This document shows, one piece after another, positions 39,491 through 50,575 of a stretch of DNA of 64,000 nucleotides. This stretch comes from Callipepla californica brunnescens (taxonomy: Eukaryota > Chordata > Aves > Galliformes > Odontophoridae). The translations under genes and the position numbers were made by a program. Numbering within the stretch: position 1 is the stretch's first letter; each line of letters begins with the position of its first letter. The DNA lies in assembly GCA_023055505.1 (NCBI GenBank), contig JALIRH010000002.1, positions 36,775,733 through 36,839,732 of the forward strand. The letters are read 5' to 3'. A model generated the notes under the pieces. It was not told the origin of the DNA. It did not search any database and saw only the letters and a program-made list of their open reading frames with translations.

Positions 39491-42400
39491 CCCTAAGTCC
39501 TGTGAGATATCACAACTCAGATTAAGAAAATTAATGGTATGAACATATATTACAGGCATATGAGCAATGTGAGCATAGACTGCAAGAGTGGATATTAAGA
39601 TGTCTGTATTAATAGGTGATAGGTACCACATGAAGTGTAACTGGAGCAATTAAGAACAGGTTAAAAGCTGGAATAACCTAGTGTAGATGTTCTGTCTTGG
39701 TGATCTTTCATTGTCTGATAAAAGAATCGTGTATGGAGTTTCCATTCTTACTGGATGTTCATTAGTTTGATTTAAATTTAAGTTCTTTTGAACCTCAACC
39801 TCATAGTTTTGCGCAGTTAGAAGAGCCTCCCTACATTCAACATGGACAGTTCTGGAAACCTATTTTTGAGGAACAAAGTAGAAAATAACTATGGAAGAAA
39901 TAGTTTATCTGATCATAAGCTGAAGTCCCCATGTGCCGCTGGAAGACAAGAAAATTGTTTTGTTTGTGTCAGGCAATTAATAGCTCAGGCAGAGCTGCCC
40001 ATGCCATTACAGAAAGCAGACAGAAGTGTTTTATTGACCTGTGCTGCCTGTGTTTTCTATACAAATGAGCTTGGGTTGTCTTTGTGGAGAGCTAGGGGCT
40101 CACCGATTGCATTTCAGAAAGTGAATGTATTGTACCACATGAGAAGAAAATGAGTGCTTGAAGAAAACTGAGACATGGGCACATGTTGAAAGGATGATTG
40201 CCTGGAGGGCTGGCAGCTGCAGCAGGCAGGCAGTGTTGTCCAGCCCCTGCACCACACATGGCTGACCTAGTTTTCTGATTGGGGTGACGGAAACCCTCAG
40301 CCAAGAGAAGTTGTTTGTAGGAGGCATACCCTGCAGCCTTCACTCTCAGTTACAGCTGCAGAGTATGCCTGAAATGCTGAACTCCTTTCCTCAGCATTGT
40401 ATCTTTTATCCTGTTTTGCTGCCTGAGTATTTAAGTGTGGGGTTTTGGCGTTCCATTAGCTTTGATATAGAAGGACATCATCTCTTCTGGTTGTATTATA
40501 GATTTTTCCTGGAGGATTTTACAGGGTAAAAGGTGTTTACTGTTCTCAGAGCAAATTCTATAGACTTTGAAAGGGCCTAGCGCATAAATGTTTGTCAGAG
40601 CCAGAAATGGCTTGCTCATAGTCCAGCCTTCACCAGGGTTCGGCTGTTCCTCTTTGCTGGTCTACTTGAGGCATCCCATTCAAAACTCATCCAGATTGTT
40701 TCACTATATATTTTTTTATTTATTATGCTTCATTCTGAGTACAGTTTTAAGGTTCCTGACATTTCATTTCATTCTATGTTTAAGGTTGGAAAGGTTGATA
40801 TTTTATTTGAAGTAAGGAAACAAAATAAATTCATGTCAGTTAAACACAGAGATTCTCATGGAATGTTATGTAAATTGTGTGCCCTCATCTTGCTGAATTG
40901 CAGTAAGACTTGGGCATTATAGCTTAAAATCCCAGCCTAAAAATACACTCTTGACCTCTGAGAAACTGCCTAAAGCCAGTTATAAGAATTTATTTTGGAA
41001 GATAATTATCATCTTCCAATAATTTGAAAGGGAACGTCTCTCTCTGAGCTGTTAATTCAGATTGAGTACTGAGAAGAAAAACTTTAGTAGAACACAGAGA
41101 TTTAAAATTTAAAACATAAATGGCAAAGAAATATTTTTGATGAATAAATATGTTTAGCTGCTGGTCCTAAGGGTGAGACATAATCAGTTCATTGCATTAG
41201 TGCTAAGAAAGGCATTTCTTTTGATTGTAGTTGATGTGTAGTTTGTCTGCAGTAGTAAGTACAACTAGTGAACAATTTTTCATACTGTTTTTCGATGGAA
41301 TATGTATAAGGCTTGGAAGAAATGTATTAGTTTTAAGAATATGTACCTGCAACAAAAGTTTCTGCTGTAAGTCAGTGAGAACATCCCATTGCAAAAAAAT
41401 CCTTATAAGTGGAGTTATTTTGTTAGGTTAGATTTCTGTTCTTCTTGATTCATTTGACTGTTCTGAGATGTGTACTTCCTATTTCACTTTTTGGAAAAAG
41501 TGCCATATATAAAAAGGGATTATTTTAAAATACACAGTATTTTTCATAGGACTGAGTACTATTTTTTGACTAATAATAGTCATAAAAATCTACAGGGACT
41601 GTATCTGTCATAGTTGATCCATAGGAAACTTTTCTCCCAAGGTATTTGTCATTTCAGTACCCAATGTGTGGTATTTAGTTTGTGTGTAAGTATTTCGTAT
41701 AATTTGTTCATGCTCTCAAACACTTGTCATTACATGATACCATATTTATGTTATTTATTGTCATTCTGTGTGTACTGTCCAATTCTGTTCTAAGATGTGC
41801 AGAAACGGTTGACAAAAAACCTGAGTGCATGTTGTAGGATGACTGTTTGATATTCCACTGTGAATTAATTACAACATTTTATAATGTTGTTCAGACAAAA
41901 AAATAAGAAAATGAAAAGAGTGTGAAAGAACCTCTGTTAATTTGAGGAGTTATCACAGCATCTCAGAATGTCAGTGATTGCAAGGGATCTCAAAAGATTA
42001 TCATTATTGTGGCTCTTTACAGATTTGTTGTTATATCATGATTTCAGTGTTTTACTCATACTCCATAGATATATTTGTTTTCTTCTCTCCTCAGAAATTT
42101 TTCCAAGAGATTCCAGTCTAAAAGACAAATTCATAAAACATTTTACAGGTAAGGAAAGTTGCTTGCTCTTAATTTACTCATATATGAATATTCTAAGCAG
42201 CCATAAGAATCATAGAATTGTTGAATGGCCTGGGTTGAAAAGGATCATTTAGTTTCAACCCTCCTGCCTTGGGCAGGGTCACCAACCACTAGAGCAGGTG
42301 GCCCAGAGCCACATCCAGCCTTGCCTTGAATGCCTCTGGGGATGGAGTATCCAGAACCTGTCTGGGCAACCTGTTCCAGTGCATTACCGTCCTCTGGGTG

Positions 42401-45400
42401 AAAAGCTTCCTCCTTGCGCTTAACCTAAATCTCCCATCTTAGTTTAGAACCATTTCCCCTTGTCCTATCACTATCAACTTGTGTAAACAGTTGTTCCCCC
42501 TGTTGTTTATACACTCCCTTCCAGTATTGGAAGGCCACAGTGAGGTCTCCCCCAAGTCTTGCCTTCTCCAAGCTAAACAAGCCCTTTACAGCCCTCTGAT
42601 CATTTTAGTGGCCCTCCTCTGGACCTGTACTAGCTTTCTTGATGTTAATGAACAAGTTTAACATTTGTAAAGTTACAGTTCTGTGATTTGGGACTAGAAA
42701 ATTTAAAGAACTCTAATCACATTTTGGTTTGAGTCTCTTTGAATAATTGAGCTTAAAATGCCTTAAAAACACAGTAAGCCAAAACATAAATGATTTAAAA
42801 CCTATTGTTTCATTTTTATAAACATATTGCTGCCTGTTCATTTGCAGCCTCACAAGAAGATTAATAGTTGTAGGTACTAATTTTCACATATTAATTTTTA
42901 AGGCTGTCAATTTTAAATCTTTCAGATCAGATCTATGTGGCTTTATAATCTTTTACTGTATCAGCAGAATACTTTGTGTCTTTTATATCATTATATTTAT
43001 GTGGATGCTTGTTTTAAAACAGCAAACAAGTAGATTAAAGAAAGGTTAAATCAATGTAAACAAATCAGAGAAATAACATTAGCTATGTTAAATATGGAAG
43101 CTTAATATGAATACAATCTAGTATTTGTATGTGAAATATGAAATGTAGTTGTATAATACACTTACCTTTTGTACTTTACTTTGTAACTACTGGAAAAAAT
43201 GTGCTCTCTGATTGTAAACAAAAAAACGTGCCAGCAGCAATGTTCTTGTGCTGATTCTTTATTTTCTAGTTTCAAATATTCTGAAATTCAGAAAAACAAA
43301 AGTCTGGGTGTATGGCACTGCAGATCTGCCTGTGATTTTAAATGTTACTGGGATTAGTGAAACTAAAACCTGGAGAAATAGATGGCAGTAAGTGCATGAA
43401 AAAGAGAACTGGAAATTTTGGACAGTCCTTGGCAAGAAAGGGAAGAATGTGTTGTTTCCTTTGCATGGAAGAGGGGTTCTCAGACCTTCAGGATAACCAC
43501 AACAGTAAGTCTGTCAGCTGCTCACTACAGACTAATAGCATCTACAGGAACAGTGCTACACCTAGCTGCTCCTTCACTCTTACAGTCAAAAAGGATAATT
43601 ATGAACCTGATCATTTTCAATGTACATGAAAAAGAAATAAAAGGAACATATAGATTTGACCTCACTATTCTGTGTAGCACAGGAATACTTGAAGATTCTA
43701 TTCTGAGGAGTGCAGACAGGAAAGTTTTGCTAGTGTTAATAATTAATCTGTTTCCTTTTCATTTTTAACTTTGGCCACTTTTTGGCCGCCATAACAATCT
43801 CAACATAAGAATCTGAGTAGGCTAAATGATGACTACAGAAAAAGTTCCTTTGCTCAAAAACAACGATGAAAAAACAGCCATGAGTTTTACAGAGAGTATT
43901 TTGAGAATACTAGATCACAGAAGGGAAAAAGGGCAACTCTTACAGGCCTGTTTCTGGAGCCATTTATTAAACTAATAGTCTTCTTCTGCATGGGTAGTTG
44001 TCATCAAAATAGCTGAAATTGTTTGACTAAGAGTAGCTGGAATGAATAAGGAAAACTGGTTCATTCCAAAATTCCTGGAAGTTTATTTCTTTGTTGGTTC
44101 ATGATTGCTGCTTACATCTCTTTTTTTCTTTCCTTTTTTGAAATTATACTCAGGATCTTTGGTGATGGGGTTTTCTGCCTGATATGTCTTTTCCACAGCT
44201 TTATTAAATTCTATAATCCTTAGTCTTGTTTCTTATTACACAGTCTACATTTATTTTTCATGATTCTGTTCAAATCATAATCCTTTTTCTAGCTACCTTA
44301 GTTAAGTAAACTATTTCAAGGTGGGCCTCACTGGTGCAATACTCAGGACATCCTTAACTAATGAAGTTGTTTAAAAGAGGAGAGGAAATTAACATAATCT
44401 TTACAGTCCATTGTCTTTGTAGTTTCAAGGTTAAGAGAATTATTCTACACTTTCAGTTTGCCAAGAATTGTAGACATTTTAAAGCTGAAGAAGAACTGTA
44501 TGTAACATTCCTTGACTGTAGGAAAAATCATAAATAATATTATGAGTCATAAAGCTATCTGTCAGTTTGGCTTGAAAAGCCTTTTGACACAGATTGCTCT
44601 ATAAGGCAAAAATGAAATTAACAGATCATATTTTGTGGCAAGGAAGAAAGCTGAAAAACCATGAAGGGACATGGAATTTATTTAGTGGCAAAAGCCATTG
44701 TTATCTTCATATATCTTCGAAAATTCCAAACTGCATATTTTCTCTGCAGCCTAATTACTCACTCAGATAAAACACAGCAACGATCTTCCAGTCCAAAGTC
44801 ATAGACTGATTTGTCAGTTTATGCAAAAGCTTACTTGTGGCTGAAAAATCAGAGAATCATAGAATCACAGAATTACAGGAGTTGGAAGGGACATCTAGAG
44901 ATCATTGAGTCCAACTCTCCTGCTAACACAGGTTCCTTATAATAGGTTGTGTAGGTAGGCATCCAGATGAGTCTTGAATATCTCCAGAGAAGGAGGCTCC
45001 ACAACCTCTCTGAGCAGCCTACTACAGTGCTCCATCACTCTGACTGTAAAGAAATTCTGCTTATTTGTGTGCAACTTCCTGTGTTCCAGCTTTTGACCAC
45101 TGCTCCTTGTCCTAACACTACACACCTATGAAAAGTCTGGTTTCATCCAGTCACCTCCTGCTCTTCAGATATTTATAAACACTGGTCATATCCTTTCTCA
45201 GTCTTCTTTAGGATGAAAGGACACAGATCTTTCAGCCTTTTCTCAGAGGGAGATGCTTCAGGCCCTTTATCATCTTTGTTGTCCTCCACTGGACTCCTTC
45301 TGGGAGATCCCTGTATTTTGAACTGGGGGGCCCAGAAGTGGCCACAGCACTCCAGTTGTCGCCTCATGACAGCAGTACAGAGAAGGAGGGTCATCTCGCT

Positions 45401-48400
45401 CAACCTGCTGGCCATGCTCTTTTTAATGCTCACCAGGATCCCATTTGCCTTCTTGGTCATTAGGGCACACTATTGGCTCATGGGCAGCCTGTTTTTTACC
45501 AGGACCCCTAGATCATCTCTGCAGAAATCGTCTCCTACAGGTCATCCCCTAGCCTTTACTGATGCATGCAGACATTTCTCCTCAGGGGCAGAACATTTGC
45601 TTCATTCAGACCTCAGCAGCTTTCTGATTGTCTAACTAACAGTCTTTCCAGGTCCCATTGAATGGCTGCACAGCTTTCAGGTGTGTCAGCTACTCCTCCC
45701 AGCTTTGTGTCATCAGTAAATGTGCTGAGGGTAGGCTCAATCTCTTCATCCAGGTCACTGATGAAGATGTTGAATAAGACTGGACACAGCACTGACCCCT
45801 GGGAATACTGCTAGTTACAGGTCTCCAGCTAGAATCTGCCACTAATTACAATGCTCTGAGCTCTGCCAATCTGCAGGTTCTCAGCGCACCTCACCATCCA
45901 CTCCTCTATCCCACGCTTTCTAAGTGGATGATGTGGGAGACAATGCCAAACACCTTGCTGAAGTCAAGGCATAGAACATCCACTGCTCTCCCCGTATGTA
46001 CCCAGCTGGTGATGAAACTGTAGAGGGCTACCAGATTGGTCAAGCAATTCCCTGTGGTGAGTCCGTGTTACCTAATCCTGGTAACCTTCGTCTATTCCAA
46101 TTGTTTGGAGATTGCATTCAGAACAAGCTGTTCTGTCATCTTTCCAGGGATGGAGGTGAGGCTGACTGGCTTGTAGTTTCCTGGATCATCCTTCCTGCCC
46201 TTTTTGAAGACTGGAATGACACTGGCTATCTTCCAATCCTCAGGCACTTCTTCTGTTCTCCAAGACCTTTCTAAGATAATAGCAAGTAGTGCAGCAGTCA
46301 CCTTTGCCAGCTCCCTCAGCACAAATGGGTGCATTTGATCAGGTTTGAATCTGTAAATCTCATGAACTCCACATATTACTGTAAAATGCATCTGATGTTC
46401 AAAATCAGTTCCGTGTCATAAAAAGGAGTTTTGTGTAAAGCCTCCACAGTCTGGAATATTGGTTCCTTATGCTTTACCAGGCTGCTAACCCACCTCTCAG
46501 GTGGTGAAGTAAATAATCTTTGCCCAGAAATGCTTAGTAGCTTCCTCTGACTAAAAGGTTAGTCAAAGCAGCATTCATATTGATCCTTTTGTAGCGCTGC
46601 GTGAAACAATTTATAAAGTCTTACTCAGGCTCCCTTTGTGTGCTGAATTGGAAGAATGAAGAATTTTGTCCTATTCGGTTAGTTTCACTTTATATCTCTA
46701 TGTGGATACTGCCTCCTTTGGAGTGTTTGGTGAGCCCAGATTCTTGGAAAGGAGTAAGCAGTTCCTTCTTTATTTACTGGATTGTGATTGCTGTCTTTCT
46801 TCAGTGATCCAAAACTGTTTAAAGCAGCTATATCTGCTACTGCTTATTTTTACAGCATGTTACATTATTTAAATGTTATGTTTGTTTGTTTTTTCTCTTA
46901 TCTTAGATGCTCTTACTATTACATTCCCGGGGTTTTAAGTAGTAATGGAAGGCCTTAGGCAACTTGTAACCTGTCAGTCATGGTTTGAAGATCCCTAGCT
47001 CTGTATTATTATCAAATATTAATATGACTAGTTGACATGATATATACAGAGAAAAGAACAGAGGCTGGAAGAGCAGACAGTGTACTACATCGTGGGCTCA
47101 CAGGGATTTGCCTCATCCAAATGTTAAAACACATGCTGCCCTCTGCAGGTCTGCATGCTTTTCTGCTAGGACTACTTGAACAAGAAATTACGTTCCTAGA
47201 TACTACTCAGCTGTAATTTTTTTCTCAACACCCAAGTTACATTCCTACAGAGATTTATAAACGATTGATGTGCAAATTAGAAGCATTAGTAGGTCAAGCT
47301 ACTTAACTTTTGCTGGGCTTAGAATTTCATATTTGCTTAAAATGTTGCTTTTATATTTCTTTAGAAAATATGCAGATATTATTTCTACATTATTTCTTCT
47401 ATTTTATAATGCAGACTAATGAACTAAATTCTACTGTAGTTGCACTGTTCCATTTTTTACCACATAGGAGTTGTTATTGTAAATTAGAAATTAATGGAAT
47501 TTCAAGGCTAATGTGAAATATCACTTCACCTCTGGATCATGAGTGTAGTATCATGAACCATAGGATAGGCTGGGTTAGAAGAGACCTCAGAGGTCATCTA
47601 TTTCAAGCCCCCCTGCCATGGGCAGAGTTGCCAATCACTAAGTCAGTCACTGCAGAAGTCTTTTACCACATCACCGTTCTCTCTCAGTGAATAATTTCCT
47701 CCTGACATCTAATGTACATCTGCCGTCTTTTAATTTTAAACCCTTCCTGTGTTCCAGTTTCTGCCTGTTGCCCCCTTGTTCTACTGCTGTGCATGCCACC
47801 AGAAACAGTCTGCCTCATTGACTCTACTCCTGCACTTCAGACATTTATGAACATTTACGAGATCCACATTTATAAGCTCCCTTTAAGTATTGGAAGGCTG
47901 CGATGAGGTCTCCCTGGATTCTTCTTTTCTCCAGGCTGAACAAACCCAGCTCCCTCAACCTTTTTTCACAGGAGAGGTGTTTCATCCCTTTCATCTTTAT
48001 GACCTTCCTCTGGACCCTTTCTAAAAGCTTCTTTCTTGTGCTGGAAGCCCCAGACCTGGATGCAGTACTCCAAATGGGGCCTCACAAGGGCAGAGTAGAG
48101 TGGGATGGTCATCTCCCTTGTCCTGCTGGCCACCTCTCTATTGATGCATCCCAGGATACTGTAGGACTTCTGTGGTGCAAGTGCCCGCTGCTGGCTCATG
48201 GTGTTTCATCTAGCAGCACCCTTAAGTCCTTCTTGACAGGGCTGCTCCCAAGGAGTTTGCCCAGGCTGTATGAGATTTCCCCAACCAAAGTGAAGCACCT
48301 TGCTGAACCTCATTAGGTTCACAGGGGCATACTTTTCAAGTTTGATTCTACTTTTTTCCTACTGTCTATCAACTGCACTACTCAGCTTGCATAGTGGCAT

Positions 48401-50563
48401 AGTAATAGTGTCACTTTTTGTTGTTTCAGTAGCATGTATTGTTATAATTGTTTAAGGCATAGCAAAATATGAAGAGTAATTTTATCAAAGCACATTGAAT
48501 TTAATTCTATCCGTTGGCATTATTGGCTTGAAATTGCAAAGTAGTGCCACTGAAAGCTTGTAGTTAACTTCTGCTTACCCTCTCACAGGGCCTGTTACGT
48601 TTTCATCAGAGTGCAGCAAGCACTTCCATCGGTTGTATCACAACACAAGGGACTGCTCGACACCAGCTTGTAAGTAGCAACTAAAGTCATTTACAATTCT
48701 AACAGTGATACTTGTTTTTAAGCAACCTGCTTTCTCATTTTGCAGCTCTGTTTTTGATGTGCTGGTCCTTCTGTAACACTTTGTTCTTTTTTTTTTTCTT
48801 CTGTAAAATACTGCTAAGGTGTTTACACAAGGTCTTCTAATACACAAAGATTTTTCTATGATATCTGTGTATCTATCTTTCCAAATATAATGCAGTTGCA
48901 GTCAGCTACACATAACAGAGTTCAGTCTAAATCCTCTTAAATGAGACTAATGTAAATGAAATGAAAATTTGGGGGGAAAAAAAAAGTCAGACATGCCAAT
49001 GAACAGGTGGGTTATGAAGCCATAGTCTCCTTCCCACTCCTATTAACTCTACTTATTGACTTGTGCAATAAGATGAAATCTGAACAATACCCTGTCTTCT
49101 GTTAAACTTCAATAGCTTGGTTATATCTTATTTTTGTGTACATGCCAGTTTGTGATGACAATTTTCTAATAAGTTATACATATAGCATTGTAAGTAGACA
49201 AATAATGAATAAGTTAGGCACATAGGCACATATCTGTCATATGCCACATAACAAAAATGTCATGTAATTTTGCATGTTGTGTACCTTGAATATATGCATA
49301 CACTGTACATGGATACTGTTTGGACTGTCCTGTCTGAGTGCTACATTTTTTCTACTAAGAAACACAGTTGTGATATTTCTGTTCTAAATAAACAACTTTT
49401 CTCTAAAGTTAAGAATGAGTTTGCAGTTAGGACTGTGTGAAGAACTTACTTTTAAATTTAACTGTCAGCACGAAAATTGAATTGGAAGATGGATTAAAAC
49501 CAGAGCAAGTTTTATTTCTCTTTCTCTTCAACCATACCTAAACCAGACAATGAGTTTCATTCAACCTGAAATGTTTTGTTGATCTAAAAGTAGAGTTCTC
49601 AGAACTGTCTCCACCTTATCCAGCACCAAGATTTAGAATAATTATCAAGATTGATTGTAGCCAGGATATTTTTGTGTCTTTTTAGAGGGATTTGATATTT
49701 TCTTTCTGGGAAACCCTACCTGCCACAGAATGTCTAAGGACAGCTTCCTCTCCTGCTGATAAGGTTCTATGTACATATATATATATATATGTATATATAC
49801 ATATTTACAAATATTTCCTGAAGCACTGATCCCAGGTCAACATTCAGTCTCTTGCTGTTTGGTACATTTTCTGTTTTGTTTTCTGTAAGAAATTTATAAA
49901 GCAAGAGAAGAAAATTGCACTTCCTTGTTAACAAATATTTAGGTCTTTCCATCAGAAAAGATGGCAGTGGCTCAGGGGCCACTTGAAACAGGTGATCCTT
50001 TGATCTAAGGACACTAGGGAGAGGACAAGTGCCCCTAGTCATATAATTAGAAGAATTATTTGGACATGGAAAATATGGATTCCTACCAAAGTCAATAGTA
50101 AGTAGAACAATAAATAAGTTTGGAAGTGTCTGGTGTCAGAATACCTCATAGTCTGCTTATTAGAATAGCCTCCCAGCCAAGTAATGTGTTAAGTTCCTTC
50201 AGGTAAAGCTGGAAATTCAGCTTTGTCCTCTACATCTTAAGAGGAAACTGTCTGGTAGAAAATGAACTGCTGCCATCATTCACATTTCCTTTAGAGTCCC
50301 AGATAGTGTAAGGTATAATTTTGCATCCTGTACTCGTAATATAATGAATTTCCATCAGAGAATGGTTTTATTCTGCTGAAAGCCTGAAAATCTAATACAA
50401 ATCCTATATTTAATTTTACAGTGTTTGAGAGTATCTGGCAGTTGAGATTCATTAATGTTGTTGGTAATTCTTTTTTTTTTTGGGTTTTTTTTTTTTAGAT
50501 TATAAAAGGTGTGCAAGGTTGCTAACGAGATTAGCAATGAGCCCTTTGTGTACACAGTCCTAG
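17835..50563 (+). CDS. ALKAL1: ALKAL1 (FAM150A), ALK and LTK ligand; spliced coding sequence, start codon to stop codon
   Basis: Joining 17835-18171, 42095-42148, 48589-48669 and 50499-50563 gives 537 nt, a 178-residue protein plus TAG. All three coding junctions are phase 1 with GT/AG sites. Residues 1 to about 29 look like a signal peptide: basic GAKKRQ, then hydrophobic [13 protein letters not shown]. Residues 30-112 are variable: a leucine-rich segment at 40-50, basic motifs at 60-71, then Pro/Ala tracts. Residues 113-178 match the ALKAL augmentor domain, with [31 protein letters not shown] and [13 protein letters not shown], and cysteines at 139, 153, 162 and 175. EIFPRD and the ending PLCTQS point to ALKAL1; ALKAL2 has EIVPRD. 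The family is known to bind and activate the receptor kinases LTK and ALK, acting as a secreted factor. Human ALKAL1, as I recall it, is about 129 residues, so this N-terminal part is long. Family and paralogue assignment are very secure; exact signal cleavage is not. Confidence 0.95.
18244..18282 (+). repeat. GGGA tandem repeat, G-quadruplex-prone
   Basis: About nine GGGA units end in a longer G run. The repeat starts 72 bases after the donor of the first coding exon, on the coding strand, so it would be present in the nascent RNA. Four or more GGG tracts with one-base spacers are a classic quadruplex pattern. Confidence 0.92.
20568..20850 (-). mobile_element. CR1 LINE fragment, 3' end
   Basis: Starting at CAGAATCACAGAACTGTTGG and GTTGGAAGGGACCTTC, the + strand shows the reversed CR1 3' tail, then the reversed ORF2 end (ACTCCACCACCTCTCTGTGC, CCATTTCCCCTCGTCCTGTC). 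It lies antisense in ALKAL1 intron 2. The GC-richer sequence at 20.9-21.1 kb is not identified. Confidence 0.93.
21876..21899. repeat. T24 homopolymer
   Basis: Twenty-four consecutive T bases in intron 2. Confidence 0.9.
26831..27213 (+). mobile_element. CR1 LINE fragment, 3' end
   Basis: The sense strand reads the CR1 ORF2 end, with a 95-codon open frame from 26841 containing [23 protein letters not shown] and [20 protein letters not shown]. The tail is GGACTTGATGATCTCTTGAT and CTATGATTCCATGG. It is sense to ALKAL1 within intron 2. A TTG microsatellite lies just before it (26766-26780). Confidence 0.94.
29330..29720. promoter_or_regulatory. candidate conserved non-coding element in intron 2
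   Basis: This non-repetitive stretch is rich in homeodomain-type cores (AATTAT, ATTAAT, TAATGAATTATTGG, GATTAG) and lacks repeat signatures. It has the texture of developmental enhancers, but that is impression only. No alignment was possible. Confidence 0.25.
31674..31718. promoter_or_regulatory. duplicated 16-base E-box module
   Basis: The 16-base sequence ACATGTGCAGCTGTTT occurs perfectly at 31674-31689 and again at 31703-31718, 29 bases apart. Each copy holds two adjacent E-boxes, CATGTG and CAGCTG. Function is inferred only from motif density. Confidence 0.4.
34807..34833. repeat. GTT microsatellite
   Basis: About eight GTT units in intron 2. Confidence 0.9.
35981..36003. repeat. T23 homopolymer
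   Basis: Twenty-three consecutive T bases after TTTCAGTC. It resembles a polypyrimidine tract, but no exon signal follows. Confidence 0.9.
38185..38222. repeat. 20-base tandem duplication
   Basis: TAACAGTGGATACTCTGA at 38185 is repeated with one change (TAACAGTGGATATTCTGA) at 38205. Confidence 0.85.
38629..38675 (-). mobile_element. CR1 LINE 3' tip
   Basis: AATCATAAAATTATAGATTG and AAAGGGACCTTAAAGATCAA are the reversed CR1 3' terminus. Only the last few dozen bases are recognisable. Confidence 0.7.
39459..39489. repeat. A31 homopolymer
   Basis: Thirty-one consecutive A bases in intron 2. No retrogene body is recognised upstream. Confidence 0.9.
41953..42000 (-). mobile_element. probable old CR1 3' tip
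   Basis: CAGAATGTCAGTGATTGCAA followed by GGGATCTCAAAAGATTATC resembles the reversed CR1 tail consensus. It lies about 95 bases upstream of the second coding exon of ALKAL1. Confidence 0.45.
42095..42148 (+). CDS. ALKAL1: ALKAL1 second coding exon, start of the augmentor domain
   Basis: This 54-base exon runs from acceptor TTCTCTCCTCAG (ending 42094) to donor GTAAGG (at 42149). It enters and leaves in phase 1. With the split codons it encodes residues 113-131: [19 protein letters not shown]. This is close to the human ALKAL1 segment and differs from ALKAL2, which has EIVPRD and KHLTG. A CR1 fragment begins only about 57 bases after the donor. Confidence 0.96.
42205..42645 (-). mobile_element. 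CR1 LINE fragment in intron 3, 3' end
   Basis: The + strand shows the reversed CR1 terminus (AGAATCATAGAATTGTTGAA), then reversed ORF2 text: CTGTCTGGGCAACCTGTTCC, CCATTTCCCCTTGTCCTATC, TGGAAGGCCACAGTGAGGTC and CCCTCCTCTGGACC. It is antisense to ALKAL1 and starts about 57 bases after a donor site, so this intron edge tolerates an insertion very near the exon. Confidence 0.95.
42646..44852. other. ALKAL1 intron 3 sequence between CR1 copies
   Basis: AT-rich sequence. Open frames at 43342-43768 resemble no family I know and overlap each other in different frames. Nothing else was identified. Confidence 0.55.
44853..46395 (-). mobile_element. long CR1 LINE fragment with decayed reverse transcriptase
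   Basis: About 1.5 kb of CR1 ORF2 and 3' tail lies antisense to ALKAL1. On the minus strand the frame 46391-46092 reads the start of the reverse transcriptase domain: [32 protein letters not shown] and [20 protein letters not shown]. Further on, the site expected to read PQGS reads PRGS (about 45800) and the catalytic motif expected as FADD reads FTDD (about 45720). The remaining thumb and C-terminal part follow in other frames, down to the tail at 44853. The element lacks ORF1 and the endonuclease, is broken by frameshifts and stops, and cannot move. Confidence 0.95.
47551..48342 (-). mobile_element. CR1 LINE fragment in intron 3, 3' end
   Basis: About 790 bases of reversed CR1. The minus-strand frame 48199-47966 reads [20 protein letters not shown] and [20 protein letters not shown], a hallmark of CR1 ORF2. 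Toward the lower coordinates come the reversed ORF2 end and the tail. It ends about 250 bases before the cysteine-core exon of ALKAL1 and is antisense to it. Confidence 0.95.
48589..48669 (+). CDS. ALKAL1: ALKAL1 third coding exon, cysteine core of the augmentor domain
   Basis: This 81-base exon runs from acceptor CTCTCACAG (ending 48588) to donor GTAAGT (at 48670), phase 1 on both sides. It encodes residues 131-158 including [15 protein letters not shown] with C139 and C153. The histidine-rich core and the NTR motif are shared with both human paralogues. In the segment before C139 this protein reads FSSEC, where I recall human ALKAL1 as FSPEC. The open frame stops directly after the donor, as expected for an intron. 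Confidence 0.96.
48670..50498 (+). other. ALKAL1: ALKAL1 intron 4, about 1.8 kb
   Basis: AT-rich, with a TA-rich microsatellite at 49771-49804 and no recognised coding sequence or transposon. It ends in a long T tract before the last coding exon. Confidence 0.85.
49771..49804. repeat. TA-rich microsatellite, self-complementary
   Basis: GTACATATATATATATATAT followed by GTATATATACATAT. The two outer parts are inverted copies, so it can form a hairpin. Confidence 0.88.
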
Positions 50564-50575
50564 GATGTCTGCTAT
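50499..50575 (+). CDS. ALKAL1: ALKAL1 last coding exon with stop codon (coding to 50563)
   Basis: A long T-rich tract and TTTTTTAG end at 50498. The exon encodes [20 protein letters not shown] plus serine and the TAG at 50561-50563, with C162 and C175 completing the four-cysteine pattern. The T-rich tract contains a GGG interruption at 50482-50484. Twelve bases after the stop is a strong donor, GTAAGTATAG (at 50576), suggesting splicing to a 3'UTR exon. A junction this close to the stop would not be expected to trigger nonsense-mediated decay. If that donor is not used the exon would simply run on. Confidence 0.94.

Larger units (their letters stand above)
18172..42094 (+). other. ALKAL1: ALKAL1 intron 2, about 23.9 kb
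   Basis: This intron joins the GC-rich N-terminal exon to the first augmentor-domain exon. It begins in the CpG island with a GGGA repeat and soon becomes AT-rich. Identified contents are CR1 pieces at 20568, 26831, 38629 and probably 41953, mono- and trinucleotide runs, a duplicated E-box module at 31674, and a possible conserved element near 29.4 kb. I read no convincing coding exon in it; the open frames are short and resemble no family I know. Confidence 0.85.

Noticed and set aside
39842..40153. 103-codon + strand open frame in intron 2
   Set aside because: Not similar to any family I recognise, and no splice signals frame it.
43342..43768. Two overlapping open frames in intron 3
   Set aside because: They overlap in different frames and neither resembles a known protein.
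45213..45635. 140-codon + strand open frame
   Set aside because: It is the antisense reading of the CR1 element on the minus strand.
47903..48316. 137-codon + strand open frame just before an ALKAL1 exon
   Set aside because: It is the antisense reading of the minus-strand CR1 fragment and does not continue into the exon at 48589.
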